From Paracoccaceae bacterium (GTDB lineage Bacteria > Pseudomonadota > Alphaproteobacteria > Rhodobacterales > Rhodobacteraceae), in the NCBI GenBank assembly GCA_022448245.1, contig JAKVCO010000035.1, positions 1-33,181 on the forward strand: a DNA stretch of 33,181 nucleotides, read 5' to 3'. A program made the translations under genes and the position numbers. Every line of letters starts with the position of its first letter. Positions within the stretch are counted from its first letter, which is position 1. Shown here in pieces: positions 27,481-33,181 of the stretch. The notes under the pieces were generated by a model, which saw only the letters and a program-made list of their open reading frames with translations, did no database searches and had not been told where the DNA came from.

Positions 27481-28364
27481 AACGGTGTTTCTCCTGAAAC
27501 GTAGATTGCCGCCGCCTCGAGTGCGCGAGACAGGGCTTCGGGCGCCGCAGCGCCTCTTATTTCGGCAGCGATATGACCGGCCATGAAGGTATCCCCGGCG
27601 CCGGTGACCCGACTGACGAGCACCTCGGGCGGACGCTCGACGATCACATCTGTCTTGGTGGCCATGGCCGCTTCGCGGGCGCCATCGGTGACCAAAACGC
27701 GTTGCGCGCCACGCTCCACCAGAGCAGTGGCTGCCACGGCGGCGCTCTCAAATTCCGTCTTAGCCAACAGGCCCGCTTCTTCCTTGTTCACGTAAAGTGT
27801 CGCGCGGCCATGACGCAGGAAAGGGCTCAACCGTTCGGCTTTGCCCGGCGACGCAGGCGCCACGCGCAAATCAGCGGCATCAAAGAGAGGCGAGGTCGCG
27901 CATTCCGTGAGCAGCGGCAGCGTCAAGTTCCCATCGAGCGCGATCGTCCCAGGGTAGGGCGCGTCTTCCGATCCAAGGCTGCCGTCCGCGAGCGCTGCGA
28001 GGATCTTGGAGCCCGCCGCCTCAAGAGAATGCGCATCTGCGATGGCCGAGATCAGACCATTGGCACCTTCGATGGCCATGTAGCGATCCGTGGGCAGATC
28101 AGCGGAGCGGTAGGAGTATTCGGAGATGAGCCCGAGCTTCTCAAGTTCCCCCAGAAGCTCTTCGCCCTCGGCATCACGGCCTACGACCGATAGAACGGCC
28201 GTCGACAAGCCAAAGCCCTGCAGCGTCATTGCGATGTTCAGCGCCACGCCCCCGGGCAGGCGGGTGATGCGCCCCGGCACATCCGATCCTACCCGCATCG
28301 AAGACGCAGATCGCCCGATGATGTCCCAAAGAACGGCGCCTATACAGAGAATGTCTGGTTTCAT
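27477..28364 (-). CDS. psuK: Pseudouridine kinase (PfkB family)
   Basis: A 295-residue sugar-kinase-fold protein. The N-terminal signature [17 protein letters not shown] and the glycine-rich [16 protein letters not shown] bind the nucleoside, and the C-terminal [17 protein letters not shown] is the PfkB anion-hole motif with the catalytic Asp in GAGD. Adjacency and overlap with psuG identify it as the kinase that makes pseudouridine 5'-phosphate for the glycosidase. The start at 28364 fits the family N-terminus (MKPDIL); a longer reading to 28424 adds 20 unconserved residues. No clear ribosome site is seen. It is divergent from rpsB. No pseudouridine transporter is present beside the pair. 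Confidence 0.9.
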   Translation of the reverse strand: MKPDILCIGAVLWDIIGRSASSMRVGSDVPGRITRLPGGVALNIAMTLQGFGLSTAVLSVVGRDAEGEELLGELEKLGLISEYSYRSADLPTDRYMAIEGANGLISAIADAHSLEAAGSKILAALADGSLGSEDAPYPGTIALDGNLTLPLLTECATSPLFDAADLRVAPASPGKAERLSPFLRHGRATLYVNKEEAGLLAKTEFESAAVAATALVERGAQRVLVTDGAREAAMATKTDVIVERPPEVLVSRVTGAGDTFMAGHIAAEIRGAAAPEALSRALEAAAIYVSGETPF

Positions 28365-28448
28365 GAAAGCGTCATGGCGCCCGGACGGGTCAGCGGCAAG
28401 AGTAGAAGCATATCGGACACCCAATTTATCGAGAGTCGAGCAAAGCGC

Positions 28449-28475
28449 TTGCCCTTTTCGTGCAGTTCTTATAAC
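28449..28475 (+). promoter_or_regulatory. Candidate rpsB-tsf promoter
   Basis: TTGCCC at 28449-28454 and TATAAC at 28470-28475 are separated by 15 bases, one or two short of ideal. The -10 match is good (5 of 6). Transcription from about 28482 would give a 110-base leader that contains the fold described next. Confidence 0.5.
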
Positions 28476-28491
28476 CGGCGCTCACTTCACA

Positions 28492-28562
28492 AACGGGGCT
28501 GGGCTCCGCGGGGAGACATCCCGCGTCAGTCCGCCGGTTGGGCATCTGCCCGAAACCCCGTT
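28492..28562 (+). promoter_or_regulatory. Structured rpsB leader, possible S2 autoregulatory element
   Basis: An outer 7-bp stem AACGGGG (28492-28498) / CCCCGTT (28556-28562) encloses two hairpins: CGCGGG / CCCGCG (28507-28512 with 28520-28525) and TTGGGC / GCCCGA (28538-28543 with 28548-28553, one T-G pair). This three-way junction ends 16 bases before the rpsB ribosome site. Ribosomal protein S2 represses its own operon through the leader in E. coli; whether this fold does so is inference. Confidence 0.5.
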
Positions 28563-28590
28563 GAGGATAGAAACCGGAAAGGAAAACAGC

Positions 28591-29385
28591 ATGGCTCTTC
28601 CTGAGTTCACCATGCGCCAGCTGCTCGAAGCAGGCGTTCACTTTGGCCACCAGACGCAGCGCTGGAACCCCCGTATGGGCGAGTTCATCTACGGCGACCG
28701 TAATGGCATTCACATCATGGATCTGACGCAGACCGTCCCAATGCTGGACGCTGCTCTGAACGTCATCCGCGAGACCGCCGCCAAGGGCGGCCGCATTCTC
28801 TTCGTTGGCACCAAGCGTCAGGCACAAACGCCGATCGCTGAAGCCGCAGAGAAATGCGCACAGTACTACATGAACCACCGCTGGCTCGGCGGCACGCTGA
28901 CGAACTGGAAGACCGTCTCCCAGTCCATCAACCGCCTGCGCGCCATCGACGAGAAGATGGAAACCGGCGCCGACGGCCTCACCAAGAAAGAGCGTCTCGG
29001 CATGGAGCGTGACCAGGCGAAGCTTCAGGCATCGCTCGGCGGCATCCGCGAAATGGGCGGCGTGCCTGATCTTCTCTTCGTCATCGACGTGAACAAAGAA
29101 GACCTGGCCATCGCGGAAGCCAAGAAGCTCGGCATCCCAGTGGTTGCAGTCGTCGACACGAACTGCTCCCCCGATGGCGTTGACTACATCATCCCCGGCA
29201 ACGACGACGCAGCCCGCGCAATCGCGCTTTACTGCGACCTCGCCGCACGCGCCGCTCTCGACGGCATGACCGCTCAGATGGGTGCCGCAGGCATCGATCT
29301 CGGCGAGATGGAAGAGGCCCCGGCTGAAGAGGTCGTGGAAGCTCCTGCCGAGGAAGCAGCCGCTGAGGCACCTGCAGAGGGCTAA
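28591..29385 (+). CDS. rpsB: Small-subunit ribosomal protein uS2
   Basis: S2 is a late-assembling protein of the 30S subunit that binds near S1 and the anti-Shine-Dalgarno region. The 264-residue protein has the family start [21 protein letters not shown], then [19 protein letters not shown], the [15 protein letters not shown] segment, and [29 protein letters not shown] in two conserved blocks. It ends in an acidic Ala/Glu-rich tail (about residues 245-264), a common extension in alphaproteobacteria. The ATG at 28591 has a strong ribosome site AAAGGA at 28578-28583; a longer reading from 28126 runs through the promoter and leader and is not real. It is followed by tsf after an 80-base gap with a hairpin. 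Confidence 0.97.
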   Translation: MALPEFTMRQLLEAGVHFGHQTQRWNPRMGEFIYGDRNGIHIMDLTQTVPMLDAALNVIRETAAKGGRILFVGTKRQAQTPIAEAAEKCAQYYMNHRWLGGTLTNWKTVSQSINRLRAIDEKMETGADGLTKKERLGMERDQAKLQASLGGIREMGGVPDLLFVIDVNKEDLAIAEAKKLGIPVVAVVDTNCSPDGVDYIIPGNDDAARAIALYCDLAARAALDGMTAQMGAAGIDLGEMEEAPAEEVVEAPAEEAAAEAPAEG

Positions 29386-29407
29386 ACAGCTCTCGCAACA
29401 TGACAGC

Positions 29408-29436
29408 AGCCGCCGTGGAAGGGTTCTGCGGCGGCT
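29408..29436 (+). other. Hairpin between rpsB and tsf
   Basis: An 8-bp stem AGCCGCCG / CGGCGGCT, with further pairing GGAA / TTCT inside, lies 22 bases after the rpsB stop and has no T run. It may slow polymerase, protect the rpsB 3' end, or set the ratio of S2 to EF-Ts; it does not look like a full terminator. Confidence 0.5.
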
Positions 29437-29465
29437 TCCAAATCCGATGAAAGAGGATCAGGCAG

Positions 29466-30344
29466 ATGGCAATCACCGCTGCACTCGTAAAAGAACTGCG
29501 TGAGAAGTCCGGCGCAGGCATGATGGACGCCAAGAAGGCGCTCACCGAAAACGACGGCGACATGGAAGCAGCCATGGACTGGCTGCGCACGAAGGGCCTC
29601 GCAAAGGCCGCCAAGAAATCCGGCCGCACCGCTGCAGAAGGCCTCGTGGCCGTTGCAGTTGACGGTGGCACGGGCGTGGCTGTCGAAGTGAACTCCGAAA
29701 CGGACTTCGTTGCTAAGAACGCAGACTTCCAGGGCATGGTTGGCAAGATCGCCACCGCCGGCCTCGGCGTGGCAGACACCGAAGCACTGGCCGGTGCAGA
29801 CGTTGACGGCAAGCCGGTCTCCGAGCTGATCACCGACGCTGTTGCAACCATCGGTGAGAACATGGGCCTGCGCCGCATGGCACGCATCGAAGGCCAGAAG
29901 GTCGTCTCCTACGTGCATAACGCGGCCACCGACGGCATGGGCAAGATCGGCGTTCTCGTGGCGCTGAACGGTGACAACGAAGCTTTCGGCAAGCAGGTCG
30001 CGATGCACATCGCAGCTGTGAACCCTGCCGCTCTCGACGAAGGTGCGCTCGACCCGGCAGTGGTTGAGAAGGAAAAGCAGGTCCAGATGGACATCGCCCG
30101 CGAGTCCGGCAAGCCCGAGGCCGTGATCGAAAAGATGATCGTCGGCCGCATGAAGAAGTGGCTCGCCGAGTCCACGCTCATGGGTCAGGCATTTGTTGTG
30201 AACCCGGACCTCACCGTTGACGCAGCCGCCAAGGAAGCTGGTGTTGAGGTCACCGGTTTCGTTCGCCTCGAAGTGGGCGAGGGCATTGAGAAGGTCCAGG
30301 AAGACTTCGCAGCCGAGGTCGCAAAGACCGCACAGGGCGGCTAA
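29466..30344 (+). CDS. tsf: Elongation factor Ts
   Basis: EF-Ts recharges EF-Tu by driving out GDP. The 292-residue protein begins with the UBA-like N-terminal domain [26 protein letters not shown], in two conserved blocks, including the [20 protein letters not shown] signature, followed by the TDFVAKN element ([13 protein letters not shown]) that contacts EF-Tu, and a C-terminal dimerisation region with [14 protein letters not shown]. The length is normal for the family. A GAGGA ribosome site precedes the ATG. It is the last gene of the rpsB operon and ends 20 bases before an intrinsic terminator. In many relatives pyrH and frr follow, but here they do not. Confidence 0.97.
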   Translation: MAITAALVKELREKSGAGMMDAKKALTENDGDMEAAMDWLRTKGLAKAAKKSGRTAAEGLVAVAVDGGTGVAVEVNSETDFVAKNADFQGMVGKIATAGLGVADTEALAGADVDGKPVSELITDAVATIGENMGLRRMARIEGQKVVSYVHNAATDGMGKIGVLVALNGDNEAFGKQVAMHIAAVNPAALDEGALDPAVVEKEKQVQMDIARESGKPEAVIEKMIVGRMKKWLAESTLMGQAFVVNPDLTVDAAAKEAGVEVTGFVRLEVGEGIEKVQEDFAAEVAKTAQGG

Positions 30345-30363
30345 CCCCTGATACAATATTCAG

Positions 30364-30392
30364 AAAAGCTCCTCCCAGTGAGGGGCTTTTTT
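30364..30392 (+). terminator. Intrinsic terminator of rpsB-tsf
   Basis: An 11-bp stem AAAAGCTCCTC / GAGGGGCTTTT (one T-G pair) with a 5-base loop is followed by T residues. It lies 20 bases after the tsf stop. Confidence 0.92.
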
Positions 30393-30403
30393 CTGGCCAT
30401 CCT

Positions 30404-30444
30404 ACAAAAGAAAAGCGGCGCCGCCGGGACAGGCAGCACCGCTT
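30404..30444 (-). terminator. Intrinsic terminator for the luxR-type transcript
   Basis: Read on the minus strand, AAGCGGTGCTGCC pairs with GGCGGCGCCGCTT over 13 bp with two T-G pairs and a 6-base loop, and is followed by TTTTCTTTT. The T-G pairs become A-C mismatches on the plus strand, so it is directional. It lies 256 bases beyond the end of the luxR-type gene. Confidence 0.85.
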
Positions 30445-30700
30445 AATACGCACCCTCAATCGGGGAAGAGACGGGGACGTAAAAGCCGAGGTCGGGAATA
30501 CCCCGGGTTTCGCGAATTTGTGTCTGGGAGCGCTTTCCCCGAAATCGCGCGGCGCCGCTCCCTCGTTCCTGGCCAAAGCCTCCACTCACGGAACAGGGGT
30601 ACTATGTCCCGTTTACCGTGCGCAAAGGAAGTGCGGGATTCCTTACCGAACCTGCTTGGATAGGTTCGTGGCCCTGCTGCAAAGAGGGGTTGTGACCGGC
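30445..30700 (-). other. Structured 256-base region between the luxR-type gene and its terminator
   Basis: No convincing reading frame. Two perfect 7-bp inverted repeats are visible: CGAACCT / AGGTTCG (30647-30653 with 30662-30668, 8-base loop) and GGGAGCG / CGCTCCC (30526-30532 with 30556-30562). It is either a long structured 3' untranslated region or the site of a separate small RNA that uses the downstream terminator. I found no match to tmRNA, RNase P, SRP or 6S RNA landmarks. Confidence 0.4.
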
Positions 30701-31462
30701 TTAGGCAGTGCCGTCTTCAAGAATGAACATCTGGTTCTGGAACGACGCCTTAAGCACGGCCTGAGCTGTCGTGTCCACGTCGAGCGCCTCACGAGCAAGG
30801 CGCAGGTGCTTTTCAACCGTCGCCGGCGTGAGCCCGAGAAGCACCGCGATGTCCTGCGTAGTCTTGCCGTCACCAACCCATTCCAGAACTTCCCGCTGAC
30901 GCTTGGTGAGCGGTCGGGCGCCGCTATAAGGCAGGGTGAGGAGCTTGAGGTGCATGACGTTGTTCATCAGCACGATTTCTTTGCCGTGGTTTGCCCAGAT
31001 CACGTCTACGTCCGCCTGGCTCGAGCCCTTCGGCGCCGTCAGCGCAATGGCGCCCTTGGCCCGCGCCGAAACGGATTTGAACGAGACGGTATATCCCGCG
31101 AGAACGCCCATACGCTGGTTGAACTCAACCACCTTCTTTTCGGCAGGGGTCAGCGTCTTGGCTTCTTCCATCTGGCCGATAACACCCCAGCTCGCCGCGC
31201 CGTCGTGATTGCGCGACCACTGGACCATGGGCGCATGAAAATAGAGCCCCGACCCAATGAAAGTATTCACATATTCCGGATCGTGATTCGACAGCAACAC
31301 CAGATCTTCAGGATCACCGAGGGAACTTGGCGTGAGATACTGGGTGTAGCCATAGAGCAGCCGATCGAAGCCATAGCTGGCCATGCGCTCGACGTGCATG
31401 TCCCAGATCTCTTCCATGGATTTGGCTTCTGTGATGGCCCAGAGATAATCCTGAACTCTCAT
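30701..31462 (-). CDS. LuxR-family regulator with autoinducer-binding-type domain (LuxR solo)
   Basis: A 253-residue regulator. Residues 1-170 align by eye with the autoinducer-binding domain of LuxR proteins, and 185-240 form the LuxR helix-turn-helix (LTKRQREVLEWVGDGKTTQDIA, then GLTPATVEKHLRLA). Against TraR, the segment PEYVNTF-x6-FHAP replaces the usual ligand contacts: the Trp57 position is Tyr64, the Tyr61 position is Phe68, and the Asp70 position is Ala77, so standard acyl-homoserine-lactone binding is doubtful. No luxI synthase is in the window. The ATG overlaps the aroQ stop in ATGA, so it is co-translated with aroQ. Its transcript appears to run about 300 bases past the stop to a strong terminator. 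Confidence 0.88.
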   Translation of the reverse strand: MRVQDYLWAITEAKSMEEIWDMHVERMASYGFDRLLYGYTQYLTPSSLGDPEDLVLLSNHDPEYVNTFIGSGLYFHAPMVQWSRNHDGAASWGVIGQMEEAKTLTPAEKKVVEFNQRMGVLAGYTVSFKSVSARAKGAIALTAPKGSSQADVDVIWANHGKEIVLMNNVMHLKLLTLPYSGARPLTKRQREVLEWVGDGKTTQDIAVLLGLTPATVEKHLRLAREALDVDTTAQAVLKASFQNQMFILEDGTA

Positions 31463-31893
31463 TTCAAGCGCTCCGCCATAGCCCGAATGGCGAGCACGTA
31501 GCTCTGTGCGCCAAAGCCCGCAATGACTCCTAAAGCACCCTTGGCAAGGTAGCTGTTATGGCGAAAACCCTCGCGAGAATGGACATTTGAGAGGTGAACT
31601 TCAACTGCTGGAAGCTCCACCGACAGCACCGCATCAAGGATCGCGATGGAAGTATGCGTGTAGGCACCCGCGTTGATGATCAGGGCATCATGGGTGCCTT
31701 TGGCCCCGTGGATCGCATCGACGAGCGCACCTTCGTGGTTCGATTGCATGAATTCGCAGCCCAACCCAAAATCAGCCGCAGTCTGCGTGCAAAGCGCCTC
31801 AACATCGGCAAGCGTCGTCGTCCCATAGGTCTCGGGTTGGCGCTTGCCGAGCAAATTCAGATTTGGGCCATTCAGGACAAGTAGTGAAGCCAT
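31459..31893 (-). CDS. aroQ: Type II 3-dehydroquinate dehydratase
   Basis: AroQ removes water from 3-dehydroquinate in the third step of the shikimate pathway to aromatic amino acids, and the type II enzyme is a cytoplasmic dodecamer. The 144-residue protein has the full signature: LLVLNGPNLNLLGKRQPETYG at residues 4-24 with Arg18 and the catalytic Tyr23 on the flexible lid, QSNHEGALVD at 50-59, INAGAYTHTS with Asn74, and VEVHLSNVHSREGF with the catalytic His100. Length is normal. It is the first gene of a two-gene unit with the LuxR-type regulator and is divergent from the yeiH-type gene across 204 bases. In many alphaproteobacteria aroQ precedes accB-accC; that is not the case here. Confidence 0.96.
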   Translation of the reverse strand: MASLLVLNGPNLNLLGKRQPETYGTTTLADVEALCTQTAADFGLGCEFMQSNHEGALVDAIHGAKGTHDALIINAGAYTHTSIAILDAVLSVELPAVEVHLSNVHSREGFRHNSYLAKGALGVIAGFGAQSYVLAIRAMAERLK

Positions 31894-32097
31894 GACAGTT
31901 CCAAGTAAGCGACAAAGATACCGGTAGCATAGTGCTTGGCGGCTTGTCCTGTGTTTGTTGGAAATTGCCGATTAACAGCAGCTTAGACGCGCAAGAAAAA
32001 CACACTTCCATGCCTTCTTGACGCTATTGCTCAGATATCCTACGCGCCTCTGTGATGCAGCCATCGCTACGTCATTGAAGCAAGAGTAGGCGCGCAC

Positions 32098-33108
32098 ATG
32101 AACATCCTCACATCCCGTATTGAAACCTCAAAAGCTCTGTTCACAGGCGTTTTCATCTCAGGATTAATCGCCTTGGCTGCCCAATTCATCTCGGAGCATT
32201 ACGGCGCACCGGCGATGCTCATGGCGTTGCTATTCGGCATCGCATTGAACTTCCTCTCAGAGGACGGACCGGCCAAGGAAGGCATTGCTTTTGCTGCAAG
32301 AACCGTGCTGCGTTTTGGTGTGGCGCTCCTTGGAATGCGCATCAGCTTCGACATGGCCGCTGACTTGGGATGGCCCATCGTCGGCCTAATCCTATGTGTG
32401 GTTCTCGCGACAATCGTCTTCGGAATGTTGATCGCTCGCATCTTCGGTCACGGCCCACGTTTTGCTTTCCTTTCAGCAGGTTCCGTGGCGATCTGCGGTG
32501 CCTCGGCGGCCATTGCGATCTCCGCAATCTTGCCGCGCGACGAACGCTCGGAAGAACGGTTGGTCTTCACGGTTGTCGGCGTGACGCTGCTCTCAACGCT
32601 CGCGATGATCGTTTATCCGATCTTGGCCGACGCCATGGGCTTTGACGATCGCACGGCCGGTATCTTCATCGGCGCCACGATCCATGATGTGGCGCAGGTA
32701 GTAGGGGCGGGGTTCTCGGTCTCGCAAGAAACCGGCGACGTCGCCACTGTGGTCAAGCTGATCCGCGTCGCGCTGCTGGCGCCGGTGATCCTCGTCGCAG
32801 CGCTTGTCATACGCCAGATCGTCAAGACTGAGACGTCTGAGGAACGCCCACCAATCGTGCCGTTCTTTGTCGTGGCGTTCGCCGCGCTGGTTGCAATCAA
32901 TTCCTATGGGCTCATCCCAGCGGCTGTTGCGGCGTTCTCGGCTGAGCTGTCTGGTTGGGCGCTGCTGACGGCAATCGCAGCGGTGGGCATGAAAACGTCG
33001 CTCAGGGACGTCGCTGACGTCGGTTTGCCCGCCATAGCGCTTCTGGTGGTGGAGACGCTGTTTATCGGAGGCCTAACGATTGCGGGGCTTTTCTGGCTTG
33101 CGGGCTAG
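32098..33108 (+). CDS. YeiH-family (putative sulfate exporter) membrane protein
   Basis: A 336-residue inner-membrane protein with about ten hydrophobic segments, belonging to the YeiH/UPF0324 family (PF03601). Visible family features are the early LMALLFGIALNFL, the FGVALLGMRISFD block, SAGSVAICGASAAIAISAIL, and FIGATIHDVAQVVGAGFSVS with its conserved His-Asp pair. Members are annotated as putative sulfate exporters, and some are linked to sulfonate or taurine metabolism and to LysR regulators; direct transport data are few. The 204-base gap shared with aroQ holds a TTGACG -35-like element near 32030 but no clear -10. No LysR gene adjoins it. Its stop codon lies within the CTAG at the edge of an insertion-sequence end, so the last residues should be compared with relatives. 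Confidence 0.9.
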   Translation: MNILTSRIETSKALFTGVFISGLIALAAQFISEHYGAPAMLMALLFGIALNFLSEDGPAKEGIAFAARTVLRFGVALLGMRISFDMAADLGWPIVGLILCVVLATIVFGMLIARIFGHGPRFAFLSAGSVAICGASAAIAISAILPRDERSEERLVFTVVGVTLLSTLAMIVYPILADAMGFDDRTAGIFIGATIHDVAQVVGAGFSVSQETGDVATVVKLIRVALLAPVILVAALVIRQIVKTETSEERPPIVPFFVVAFAALVAINSYGLIPAAVAAFSAELSGWALLTAIAAVGMKTSLRDVADVGLPAIALLVVETLFIGGLTIAGLFWLAG

Positions 33109-33181
33109 GGTCAGGACTCATAGCCAAGATGACGGTTGCTGCGAGAGCGATGGCTGAGAGGAAGACCTTCGGGCAGCGGTC
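33109..33181 (-). mobile_element. End of an IS5-family insertion sequence, truncated by the window
   Basis: Read on the minus strand, the last 66 bases translate to DRCPKVFLSAIALAATVI, which I recognise as the C-terminus of IS5-family transposases common in Rhodobacteraceae (usual ending ...AATVIFWL). The outer end GGTCAGGACTCATAG looks like the element's terminal sequence. The bases just outside are CTAG, the kind of target this family duplicates. Compared with the ending I remember, about two bases seem to be missing after GTCATC, which would shift the frame and remove the normal stop, so this copy may be inactive or a variant. The rest of the element is beyond the window. Confidence 0.6.

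Noticed and set aside
28126..28590. Long N-terminal extension of the rpsB frame
   Set aside because: It runs antisense to psuK and through the promoter and leader; S2 begins at 28591 with a strong ribosome site.
30445..30700. Possible tmRNA, RNase P, SRP or 6S RNA
   Set aside because: None of the conserved core sequences of these RNAs could be found on either strand.

Overview
The window looks like a piece of chromosome from a marine alphaproteobacterium of the order Rhodobacterales (Roseobacter group). The signs are a CckA-type hybrid kinase beside recA, a GAAC-N7-GAAC SOS box of the alphaproteobacterial type, a HemB whose zinc cysteines are replaced, a VPLPA-CTERM-like surface protein, the rpsB-tsf pair, and a terminal IS5-family fragment of a kind common in Rhodobacteraceae. 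The assignment is by recognition of the proteins, not by a database search. Coding density is high, and many same-strand neighbours overlap by four bases.

Layout. 1-3.8 kb: 3' part of cckA, a small sulfotransferase-like gene, and SOS-controlled recA. 3.9-10.8 kb: alaS and typA converging on a shared hairpin, an exported SYLF lipoprotein, hemB, and a small multi-pass membrane protein. 10.8-14.3 kb: mfd. 14.3-18.7 kb: a tightly overlapping minus-strand operon (acyl-CoA ligase, DsbA/FrnE-like oxidoreductase, YdjM-like membrane protein, Bcr/CflA-type exporter), divergent from an XRE-cupin regulator that probably controls it. 18.7-21.3 kb: an aquaporin without the usual selectivity-filter arginine, and an orphan peptide-type ABC binding protein. 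21.3-23.3 kb is the most accessory-looking stretch: a candidate small RNA with three hairpins, a proline-rich protein with a C-terminal sorting-like tail, and a decayed gene. 23.3-25.1 kb: 3-hydroxybutyrate dehydrogenase plus a patatin-like hydrolase, probably linked to polyhydroxybutyrate or lipid turnover. 25.1-28.4 kb: LysE exporter, DUF502 membrane protein and the pseudouridine catabolic pair psuG/psuK. 28.4-30.4 kb: rpsB-tsf with a structured leader. 30.4-31.9 kb: a LuxR-type regulator translationally coupled to aroQ. 32.1-33.1 kb: a YeiH-family transporter whose stop codon abuts an insertion-sequence end that runs off the window.

Most of the window is housekeeping: DNA repair (recA, mfd), translation (alaS, rpsB, tsf, typA), heme and aromatic biosynthesis (hemB, aroQ), and cell-cycle signalling (cckA). 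I did not find a complete novel multi-gene system. The best leads are the orphan small-RNA candidate at 21353-21450, the atypical aquaporin, the LuxR protein lacking standard ligand residues, the rpsB leader fold, and the decayed gene at 22620-23244.
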